64,000 bases of DNA, taken from Sthenelais limicola (Eukaryota; Annelida; Polychaeta; Phyllodocida; Sigalionidae). The notes below the pieces were generated by a model. It made no database searches, was not told the origin of the DNA, and saw only the letters and a list, made by a program, of their open reading frames with translations. The position numbers and the translations under genes are program-made. Where the stretch lies: positions 106,180,194 through 106,244,193 of the forward strand of contig OW804096.1 of the NCBI GenBank assembly GCA_942159475.1, in the 5' to 3' direction. Of this stretch, positions 52,840-61,822 are shown piece by piece. Each line of letters starts with the position of its first letter. The stretch's first letter is position 1.

Positions 52840-53157
52840 ACAATCACCAATGGCAGGGATAGTCTAAACCGAAGGAAATCGAGCATTGATGACTTATACC
52901 AAGCTGCTGTGAAGGACTCAAATTCTCCCCCAGGATCGCCTCTTAAAGGTCCGGACCAGGAAAATGCACAAAATGTAGTTCTACGCAAAGATAGAGGACG
53001 TAGACGCAAGAGCCATCGTTTGTCCATCTTTAGTGGTCATGAGTATAACTTGGAGACAAGTGTCTTCATCCCCGCTCACGACTCTGTCACCAATGTCCAT
53101 GTAACAAGCCTTGATGCAACGCAGGAAGTCATACACTTACTTCTCGATAAATTCAAG
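52840..53157 (+). CDS. RASSF2/4/6-like: LIM-RASSF exon 7 (basic stretch and start of RA domain)
   Basis: The 318 nt encode residues 186-291 in phase 0 (acceptor TCCCTTCAG, donor AAG|GTTTGT). It has a Ser/Pro segment (NSPPGSP), a basic stretch ([12 protein letters not shown], about 234-245) that may be a nuclear signal or kinase target, then the first half of the RA domain: [20 protein letters not shown] and [18 protein letters not shown]. The SVF-PA--SVTNV-V pattern closely matches RASSF2/4/6 RA domains. Confidence 0.95.
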
Positions 53158-53602
53158 GTTTGTAATAATATCTCATATGATTATTATGTCTCTGATATAT
53201 TACTCTTCCTTTCACTGGATATAGGTGAACTGCAGAGTTCTGATGTCGGTGTATGAGGATATGGTTATCACCATACTTCCAATATCTCTTCGGTTGATAT
53301 CAAGTTATCACGAGGTGTCCGTATATCCTCGATGACATAATTATTAAGGGCAGAAACATACTTCAATTTTCATCGGATATTTGTTTTGGATATGCCTCTA
53401 ATGAGTAGTTCCATTGACACCTAAAATGTATGTATTGTAATTCGTCCATAACTTTGATTTTCTTCTAATGGGTATGGGACATCAATATAGTATGTAACTA
53501 CCGTACATGTACTTTGTGTCCTATTGCATTGCCGCTTTTGATGCTCTTAAGAAGACCTTTGGATAACGGGATAACATTTGTATCAAATCTTATTGAATGC
53601 AG

Positions 53603-53776
53603 GTCGTCAATAACCCCGAGGAGTTTTGTTTGAGCGTGGTAAAAAGTAACGGAGAGACACGTGTTCTTAAGGACGACAACTATCCACTCCTAGAACGTGT
53701 TATGTTGGGGCCACTTGAAGATGAAGCGAAGATATTTATAATGGAGAAACATCGTTCTCAAGACATCTCAGTTGAG
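53603..53776 (+). CDS. RASSF2/4/6-like: LIM-RASSF exon 8 (second half of RA domain)
   Basis: The 174 nt encode residues 292-349 in phase 0 (acceptor GAATGCAG, donor GAG|GTAATG). It reads NNPEEFCLSVVKSNGETRVL, then YPLLERVMLGP and KIFIMEK. EEF-L-VV--SGE---L--YPL--R---GP------FLMEK is the diagnostic second half of RASSF RA domains, which bind GTP-loaded Ras-family proteins. Confidence 0.95.
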
Positions 53777-54345
53777 GTAATGCAAACCATGGTGTATGTA
53801 AATCGATAAAATATTCATTGAAACAGGAATCTCAGAATGTTGGGAACATATAAGAAACTGATAGTGTGGTAGATAAAATGTTTATGGTTGTTGTTGCCTG
53901 CCCTTTATTGAACCATTCTAGGTTATATCAGGGGGTATGTTTCTCCATTTAGGGAGGTTTTTCTTAATTTCAACACGTTTTTACAATTTTTGGGTTTAGA
54001 GACCCAATTTACAAGTCATTTCTGGTCAAGGCGTTGTGCTGCGAACGGAGAGGAGAGCTTCTCAGCGTCGCGGATTCGCGACCATTAGCCCTTGCTAGAG
54101 CATCATTTTATTTCCCACCCAATGCACGCTGCATGTAAAAGAACCATTGCTAATAATCGAAACGCATCCCGTTAGCGTGTTTCCTTTCTCGCCTTGATAG
54201 GACCAGATATATACGAAAGTATGGGGTCAAAAGAGGGCGTAAAGCAACCGATGCGCTGTTAACCATGTTATTTTAACGATAAATGTTGTGATCATAGTTC
54301 TATTCAGTTCCAGGTTTGTCAGTGTTCTAGTTCTTACATTTCCAG

Positions 54346-54443
54346 GTTGCCCAGTTCGTGAACCTACCTGAGCCTGTACTTCGTGGTTTCATATTGAAAT
54401 TGAATAAGGACGAAGAAGAAGATGAGGAGGATATAAAAGTCAG
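54346..54443 (+). CDS. RASSF2/4/6-like: LIM-RASSF exon 9 (SARAH domain, first part)
   Basis: The 98 nt encode residues 350-381 and two bases of Arg382 (acceptor TTTCCAG, donor CAG|GTTAGT). VAQFVNLPEPVLRGFILKLN is followed by an acidic run, KDEEEDEED. This is the start of the SARAH helix, which forms antiparallel pairs with the same helix in MST kinases. The acidic run is longer than the EEEE patch usual in the family. Confidence 0.93.
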
Positions 54444-55086
54444 GTTAGTGACCCATTTACGTTAATGTTTACTGAGGGGTTAAATATTAGCCACATTGGT
54501 ACGGCTGGTACAGAAAGACAGTACATATACAAGGGGAGAGGGAGAAAGATAGATGTATAGATTCTTTATGGTACATTAGAAGATCGGACAGAAGGTAGTA
54601 AATACATGTCTAATAAGCATCAGCTTCCAATGTGCGCCTGGAACTGTAAAAAAAACTATACCAATTTCAGTAAATACAAATACGAATACCTAGGAGATAT
54701 CCATGCATTAGAAAGATTCACAGTATTTGAAAATTGATCCCTTAGATCAATAATGAATGGACGACTACTTTTCTACTAGCGAAAAAAACAATTGGTTCGC
54801 AGTTTATCCCCATTGCAATATTTGAAAACGTTCTTACATCATCGTGTACGATATTAAAGATCCCTAGTTAACAGTACAGGTAGGGGGTATTACTCCAACA
54901 TTAGATAATGGGAAGCGCATTAATTAGAAAGCTTTTGATAAAAAAAAAGACAAAGAGCATCGCCAAAATGAACTAGCAATGTGACTGTAATATCGTGGTG
55001 ACCACTTGTAATGATAATTAGGATATATTTAAAGATTTAGCTAATAAATAATTATGATATTAATAACAAAATAATTATTATTTAAG

Positions 55087-55150
55087 GTATGCGGTTTGGC
55101 GGCAGCAACTTCAGTTCCAACTCGACAATTTGAGTGTTAAAGACCGGTAA
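55087..55150 (+). CDS. RASSF2/4/6-like: LIM-RASSF exon 10 (SARAH end and stop)
   Basis: The 64 nt finish Arg382 and encode YAVWRQQLQFQLDNLSVKDR, then TAA at 55148-55150. The helical Y---RQ-LQ--L pattern completes SARAH, and the protein stops shortly after, as in other RASSF proteins. A donor-like GGTAAC overlaps the stop codon, so an alternative longer C terminus cannot be excluded. Confidence 0.9.
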
Positions 55151-57441
55151 CGCCAGTGTAGCTCCTGCAGGGATGACCTCCACATTTTATATAACATATC
55201 GTGTAAAGCTTAATAAGTTACAATGACCCAAGTATAACGTCTCTTATGGTTCTCTTGAAGCTTCTGGTTGGTGCTTGCCCGCTTAAGAGAGTGTTGTACG
55301 GAACCCATGGCCATTACCATGATTTATACTGAAATAATATATCCATCCACATGTATGTATATCCCAAGTCTTGCCATTTGCTTGGTGTCATGTTTGTGAT
55401 TCGTGTGCAAAACGAGCAAAGTACTATAACCATTTCTAACTAGAATCTTTGTCCCAAGTAAATAGGTTCAATACCTAATCTCTCGAGTGTATTACGAGTA
55501 TACACTGTGTGAATACTGATATCAGGCATTATTGTTTAAATATCTGTATTGAAGACAAGGATTACTGTTGCACATTGCTATTCTTAATTGAACATTATGT
55601 TGTGGACTAGTACCCATGAGTATTTTCCAACATTAGATCATATTCGTGAGATTCTTATCCAGGAGGGAGAAAATGGTTCTCACTGAAATCATACTTTGTC
55701 AGTATTATTAACAATTTAAAATATATTCATGACGGAGAGAATAGATATATGAATTTGCTTCGATCTATTTTGGAATTTTGTTTCAATCTTCCAATCGCTT
55801 GCAGCGACGTGAATTCGTCAACTGCTTTTATTCAATAATGCTGTGGGGTTACAGACGCTAGTTTGAAAACATAATTAAAAGTAGACCCATCAATGACAGT
55901 AAAAAGAAGACTAGCTAAAACGACTGATTCAGTTGGAAGAAGACTCCCGGATAAATGAACCTGGGTAAGATATTTTGTCCGTCTTATTAGGTTACCGTTG
56001 TTGTGTCATTAGGAAGAATTTCACCATACGGATGACGGAAAAGAAAAAAGATGCTGATTTGAACTGAATATTTTGCGAGCGGTATATCTGAATGACTAAC
56101 GATTTTAATCTGTACATTTTGTAGATACATATATGTATCATCGTTTTGCTACTAGCTTTTAAGCTTCCTATTTGTGCAAGATGCATGAAGCATTTCAAAT
56201 GTATCATGACATTTTGTTGAAAACTTGACACATTCCAATTGTACATTTGCTTTATAAATATTTAACATACTGGATTAAGGACAGATATCTGAGGTGAAGA
56301 TGGTATCTTGTACATACACTATATGTATACAGTTTTTGCATATATGTGACATATGTCTCTCGTACCAATAGATTGTATCAGATAGCTCCACGTGACTGTC
56401 TGAAATCTGAATGTCTGCACAAAATACTTGTGGGTTTAACACAACTGATGAATTTTTCAAGTGCGTTGCCTATTGGCTCCCTATTTCGGAAGCTTGGAAT
56501 TAAATTCTGATCAGGCATATCATATTTCGGAGCTTTAGCCAAGGGAAAAACCGAAGGGTTACACTTGAAAAGATATCCATATCTTCTGGTATATCAATAT
56601 CCTCTGAGGTTTTCTTCTATATGAGGATGATGGAACGAGGCAAAATTGAAAGAACGTTTAGTTAATTCGTGTGTCGAAGTCAGTTAGTTTGTCTCAGCAC
56701 CAAGCCATAGTTGTCGGTGCCCATATTATTTTTGGAAAAGTGACACCCCGACATCAGTTCAAAATTTCCTTTGACATTTCTATTTGACGTTTACAAATAA
56801 CAAATTCTTTCTACTAGACCAAGAGAGTATCATCTCCACACGTAACATTTGGTGATCTTTCATCGAAATCCCAGTATATAGATAATGCCCATTTAAAAGG
56901 GAGCGTGTTGCATTTTGAAAACTACTTCTAACCCCGCCCCTACTCCGAACCGCCGCCGATGCTATTATTCGTAAGAGAATATCCATCTGTATTTATTATG
57001 AGGGGCGGATATTAAAGTGCTAGGAGTTTGTTCTGAATATAACTTTTAATATGTCCGAACCCGAGATTTACAACCACAGAATACGGAGACTGACATTACT
57101 CTCCACATGGGTCGTTTGTTTACATTTGATGTGTGGCTTGACAGCCCACACACTGCCCCCACTGCCGAGCATGGCACTGTTTGATGTATGACTTGAGAGC
57201 CCACCCACTGTGCATCTGTCCCCCACTGTGCTACTTCACTTTTAAATATATTTTGTTTGTGAAATATACATTCTGAATCATGTTTAGGCATATTCTCACA
57301 ATATTTAGGATTATTTTGATATGTTTTGCATAAATATGGGTCTTCTAGAAGAGAAAATATTATAGTTTGTAAATAGATTTGCAGTATAAGAAGTCTGATG
57401 AACCCCAAGATGTCAGACTTTGCAACTGATGAAAACTGATG
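55151..57441 (+). other. 3' UTR and flank of LIM-RASSF
   Basis: No coding exon recognised. The first AATAAA after the stop that is not inside a MITE lies far downstream (about 58719, 58794 and 59032), so either the 3' UTR is long (up to 3.9 kb) or a variant signal is used. A short imperfect direct duplication is present at 57127-57170 and 57181-57231. Confidence 0.4.
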
Positions 57442-57490
57442 CTAGGGCCCCAGGGACGTTAGGGGCCCAGGAACGTCAGAGGCCCAGGGA
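57442..57490. repeat. Small minisatellite, three ~18-bp units
   Basis: Three imperfect copies of a GGGGCCCAGGGACGTCAG-like unit lie head to tail, varying at a few positions. Simple tandem repeat in the 3' flank of the LIM-RASSF gene. Confidence 0.8.
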
Positions 57491-57659
57491 TGTATATTAA
57501 TACAATTTATTGTTGCATTTTTCCATCACTATGCAAATAGTTGAATCTCCCCAAAGTCCATCTATAGTTCACTTAAATCTCAGCACTTCAAGTGCCAGAC
57601 CCCTTTCACCATCTCATAGGATTAATAACCATGACAATACTTTCTGATTCTAAATCATC

Positions 57660-58192
57660 AACTCCTGATACACCTCACCTTCTCATAGAAATAATAATTC
57701 ATGCTTCTCATGGGTAATTAGGTCAAACTTTGCAACAGATAATATACCTCTAAGACAACTGATCCACCGCAACTGTTTTAAGCTAGAAACCCATGTGTCC
57801 GTAGTGCGTGATGCGTGGTGCGTAATGCGTGAAAATCAAAAATAAAGAAATTAACAGGACTGAGCCCATGTATGCGTGATGCGTAGTGCGCACTGCGTAT
57901 TCCGATCACTCCAGGAGGCGATTGAATACGCATTACGCTGCGTGAACATATAGAAATGTACTTGGTGACGTCATCACAGTGACGTCATCAGGGAGCAATT
58001 GTAGTTACTTGTACGCAGCGTTACAAAATTTTTCACGGACACATGGAAACAGATTATACGCATCACGCAGTACGCACCACGCAGTACGCACCGCGCACTA
58101 CGGACACATGGGTTTCTAGCTTTACTCTTAACCGACCTGCCGGGGACGAGAGTCCCTGAAAAAATATGTTAGACTGACAACCGCTATCTTGT
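57660..58192 (+). repeat. Dispersed repeat, copy B, interrupted by a MITE
   Basis: The outer parts (57660-57780 and 58125-58192) align with the uninterrupted copy at 38683-38872; the middle is the MITE described separately. Both copies are in plus orientation, one inside intron 1 and one downstream of the same gene. Confidence 0.85.
57781..58121. mobile_element. 341-bp PIF/Harbinger-type MITE with TTA duplication
   Basis: The first 28 bases (57781-57808, starting AGCTAGAAACCCATGTGTCC) are the exact reverse complement of the last 28 (58094-58121). TTA flanks both ends (57778-57780 and 58122-58124), and the paralogous repeat at 38683-38872 has a single TTA at this place, so the insertion and its 3-bp duplication can be read directly. 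TTA duplications are typical of PIF/Harbinger. The inside has no ORF. It has subterminal copies of GCGTGATGCG/GTGCGTAATGCG-like words and two TGACGTCA sites. The mobilising transposase is not in the window. Confidence 0.88.
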
Positions 58193-59060
58193 TTATCATT
58201 GTACATATATGAACCTATACCACCGAGATATCTTATACATTGCCGCCAATTATAATGGCTTGAGTTTTATGTTATACCCATATTTGTACATTCAACATCA
58301 GTTGTGAAATGGGGTCAAACATGAATGATCATGTCCTCATGTACATTTGTATGTTCTTATTTAACTATATATACTGTTAGTATACATAAGTATTACCGCG
58401 AATTTTATTCTGTAAAAAGCTTTGACTGCTGTCTCAAACGAATCCATCGATTATAGAAATGGATAAAGAAATGTGTAGTAGGCAATAATGATGTAACATA
58501 GTCGTTTGATTTAACCCCTTGGAAATAACGTATGCCCATACTACTTGTGATGTCGCTGCATATATGTATTCAATATCTCCATGTTTATTGTCCTTAAAAA
58601 TGGACGCAATGAATACTTGTTCTGAATCGTTCGCAGGTTGAACTGAAAGGTAGAGAGCCGCCATTGTATACTCCGTGTGTTTTTTGTTGTGGTGTGCTTG
58701 TGTGATTCTGAAGAATTGTACCAATAAAACTGTTGAAAACAGTCCCGTTTTATACGCGCGTCTCAGGTTGTTCCAATGGTTAGTACCATATCCCAAATAA
58801 AATTTGTTCCTTGTCAGTTTTTGTGATTGAAGTCATTGTACGCAGAATTCATTTGCATACATCTGTGTGAGATTTGATGATGATACTTTAAACGTTTACG
58901 GGTTCTGATTTCGTTATTTTAATGCGGTATACTTTGCAAAGCTAAAGAAATAACTTCATTCAGGTGGTGCTCAGCCTGCCCCGAAATGTTTGTTTAATAT
59001 TGTAAAGCGCAGTGATAAGTGATGTTTGTTTCAATAAAATAATTGAACAAGTTCATCTAT
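58193..59060 (+). other. Non-coding; possible distal 3' end of the LIM-RASSF transcript
   Basis: Three AATAAA signals lie at about 58719, 58794 and 59032, the last in a T-rich context (TTTCAATAAAATAATTGAAC) that would suit a poly(A) site. A 120-codon minus-strand open frame at 58434-58796 matches nothing known to me. Confidence 0.3.
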
Positions 59061-59079
59061 GCATTTTTTGTTTGTTTTT

Positions 59080-60112
59080 GCGACAACTTCTTTTTATTCA
59101 ATATGTCAACAAATCTTTCATCTCTCTCCAGGACCAGTCTACATCGAAAAATACATAGTCTGTCTCACGTTTTCATTTGAAGAGCAATTAAAAAATAGAA
59201 ACACATCAGCACATTAATTTTTACCTTCATTTATACACTTTATCTTATTAGCAGCTTAGCTTATACTTTCTATTATGTTCACAAATTTATTTATTTCGAT
59301 CTATTATATCTGTTAAGTCCGCAAAGAGACTTCTCCACCTTTTCTTTTCATCTTTGTTGATTTCTGTGAAGCTGTTCTGGTATAAAATAATTGATATTTT
59401 CGACCTCAACTCATAACTGAAAAACAACCATCCTATCATTCCTTCATGGAATAATTTTTGGCGGTGGATCAATGCTTTTGTTGCTAGTACAATCCAATTG
59501 ATGATTTTATTATTTATACCCTTCTTATCAAAACCGAACATTATATTTATTCTCCTGAGGTCAAAGTATATAGTTAATATCCTCCTTTCTTTTGACTATA
59601 CTCCTACCACCTATGTCTTCATTCAAGTAGCCAAGAGAGTCTACGAAGTTGAATACATCCTGCCATAGGATCTTTGTATTTCTACATGTCATGAAAAAAT
59701 GTACAATATCGTCCCTTTCGGTACAGAATGAACATACTGGGAGGTCTTTAATTGCTGCGTTTTTCAGGTAATAATTACAGGTAATGGTCTTATGCAGAAT
59801 CCTATATTGCAACACTTGTAATCTTGTTTCGCTTGTGGCTTTATAAGGGTTTAGACAGATCTTTTTCCAATTAAGCTGTTTGAATTCATCTTCACTCAAT
59901 TCCAATAACTTTTGCCAAGAATTAAGTTTTTCCCTTTTCAAAGGCATTTTTTCTATGAGCGCATTATACAATATTTTGCTAGAACATACTAGGATATTAA
60001 CACATTTGCTGTTAATTTTTATGTCGATATTCCCTTTATCCTCACACGGATGAGAAGCTTGTATAATTCTGAGCCACTCTTTTGGTATTGCTTTTCGGAG
60101 ATCTTTCATTAT
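59080..60112 (-). mobile_element. 5'-truncated L1-like LINE, 3' end of ORF2, frameshifted
   Basis: The minus strand encodes the C-terminal region of an L1-type retrotransposon polyprotein: 60109-59561, then 59541-59287 in another frame. The first piece has PYKATSETRLQVLQYRILHK followed by a zinc finger C-x2-C-x7-H-x4-C (CSFC..VHFFMTC), as in the zf-RVT region after the reverse transcriptase. Homology continues across the break: the second frame is open upstream through DLRRINIMFGF, so a one-base indel near 59560-59575 split it. No endonuclease or reverse transcriptase core is present: a 5' truncation, usual for LINE insertions. T-rich plus-strand sequence at 59064-59079 may be the remains of its poly(A) tail. 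Dead copy. Confidence 0.8.
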
Positions 60113-61230
60113 TCATTGTGTTATAAGTTGTAAACACCTCAGAATATAAGCACTGTAACATATTAAACATATACAGTACATTAATCATAAAATTATTACA
60201 GTAGATTTGTAGGTGGCCAATTCCACCAATTTGACAACATTTGGCCCCCAACCGTGGAAAGGGGTAAAATGGGCTTAAATCAAGTTTATTATCATTATTT
60301 TGATTTTTTTTTTGATTGGATGGTTCTACCAACCTGTGGAACAACATTTTTGGCATTTTTTGCCCATTTTTTTTTTTTTTAATTTCAAAATCCCATTTTG
60401 TAGGCAAAAATCGTTTTTTTAACAGCCATTAGTCTGTGGAATTGCTAAATTTCTAAATAATCTTCAAAATTGAACATTTTTTTTTATATGTTGTGATAGT
60501 AGGTTACGCGAATATGATCTGTGTAAAAAAAAATGCAAAAAAAAATATTTTTTGGCCAAAAGCCATCAAAAAAAAAAAAAAAAAATTGTGGGTACCCCCC
60601 CATGTCGTCTTCGTCATGCTGTGTGCCTAAGGTGGAATAAATAAATAAATTAAAAAAATTAAAAAAATGAATAATGATAGAATGCATGGGATTACATAGA
60701 TATAGAACATCAGATGTATTGATTTGAGTTTTTCTTGAATAATAGCAGAGAAATAACATGGGGTCAAAAGGGGGTGGGTACTGTAGCTCATGTTGTCTTC
60801 GTCACATCAATTTTACGATTTTTAGAGCCTTACAAGGCATGAATTTAATAATAAACTTTAAATTTGACATTTATTATTAACTTTGCTTAATAGCAATCTA
60901 TGTAGACTGAAATTACTCATTTCCAAGTCGTTTTTACATGATTTTTACTGCAAATTGCTTTTGTCGTCTTCGTCACGCTTTTGTCGTCTTCGTCACGTCG
61001 TCTACGTCACGTCTGCCATCACAAAATGTCAGAAATTATATCCCTAACATATATATATAATATTAGAACATTTATCCTAAAAGTAATTGTCTCTAAATAC
61101 TTAAACAGGACAGGAACAATCAATTCAAGTATTCAGGTTAACTTAAAAAAGTAAACGAGGGTAATGAATGTTATATATATTCTAAATATAATGAGTTATA
61201 TAATGTGTATACAATTGTGGTGATATTGGG
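60113..61230. other. Low-complexity DNA between LINE and LTR element
   Basis: Poly(T) and poly(A) runs (near 60308, 60367, 60480 and 60568-60585), then five scattered copies of a GTCGTCTTCGTCACG-like word (60604, 60792, 60963, 60983, 60997), the last three tandem. No gene recognised. Confidence 0.7.
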
Positions 61231-61727
61231 TGTAGGTGGCCGCTGAGGGTTAGTTCGTCCGAACCTCCCCAGTGGTCACTACTGGTCCGCGGGACTTTTT
61301 AGTCTAAATCATATGTTTTGCCTGTCGCCTTTTATATATTTAACAGCAGCCAGCTGTTGGTCGATAGTAACCACGACCTGGGTTTCTACCATTTAATGTA
61401 AGCTGTAGAGGCCATGATAAACCTCTCAGTGTGGATAGTGTTACTTATACCGCTCATTGTGAATTGTTGACTGTTGATGTATAGGTCTGATAGACACCTT
61501 TGGACGAGGGTTACCTGGCTGGCCAGGTAATCCGAAGTCCACAGTCTAGTCAGGTCTGATGCGAACTGATGCCAGTTCCGAAACCTCACAATAAAACCCA
61601 AGTGAACAGGTAGCGCCTGCCTTTGTTCCTTTTGTTCTATGTAACTCTCGATTGATAAGCTTCGGATACGCCAAGGGAAACGAACCTGCGACACAGATAC
61701 ACTACAACTGTAGTCCGATTCACTACA
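61231..61727 (+). repeat. 5' LTR (497 bp) of a Ty3/gypsy-type retrotransposon
   Basis: The segment begins TGTAG and ends CTACA, the inverted tips expected of an LTR, and is followed after two bases by the primer-binding site. Inside are a TATA-like stretch (TTTTATATATTTA, near 61330-61342) and AATAAA at 61590-61595, placed for promoter and poly(A) signal. The right LTR lies outside the window, so the left edge rests on the TG..CA tips and spacing only. Confidence 0.72.
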
Positions 61728-61729
61728 AT

Positions 61730-61741
61730 TGGTGCCGTGAC
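61730..61741 (+). promoter_or_regulatory. Primer-binding site, complementary to tRNA-His 3' end
   Basis: TGGTGCCGTGAC is the complement of the last 12 bases of animal cytosolic tRNA-His (GTCACGGCA plus CCA); the match breaks at the next base. It starts two bases after the LTR, the usual position for priming minus-strand DNA synthesis. Confidence 0.72.
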
Positions 61742-61822
61742 CAAACTTGGCTTTCTGTCTTATCGATTGAGTGTTGGGCTTATAGTTTTAAACTTTGCTA
61801 AAGATTTTGGTAAATCTTTGAG

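Larger units (their letters stand above)
51132..55086 (+). other. Introns 4-9 of LIM-RASSF (short introns)
   Basis: The six introns are 51132-51461, 51627-51980, 52020-52839, 53158-53602, 53777-54345 and 54444-55086. All begin GT and end AG. They are AT-rich and hold no recognised gene or repeat; the last acceptor (ATTTAAG) has a weak pyrimidine tract. Confidence 0.85.
37761..55150 (+). other. RASSF2/4/6-like: LIM-RASSF gene, ten coding exons (coding span)
   Basis: Ten exons with GT-AG introns join in phase to 1,209 coding bases including the stop: 402 residues, or 389 if the 39-nt exon is skipped. Domain order: LIM zinc-binding domain (residues 4-56) of the CRIP type, linker with a RASSF2/4/6-like EGLLRIHWG..PIQLQ segment (about 124-141), basic stretch (234-247), Ras-association domain (about 252-342) and SARAH coiled helix (about 349-397). 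RASSF proteins bind Ras-family GTPases through RA and pair with Hippo/MST kinases or SAV through SARAH. Drosophila Rassf carries a LIM domain before RA and SARAH; vertebrate RASSF2/4/6 lack LIM, so this is the invertebrate arrangement. The introns are 5.35, 3.3 and 4.4 kb, then six of 0.33-0.82 kb. Cytoplasmic or nuclear location cannot be told from the sequence. Confidence 0.9.
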
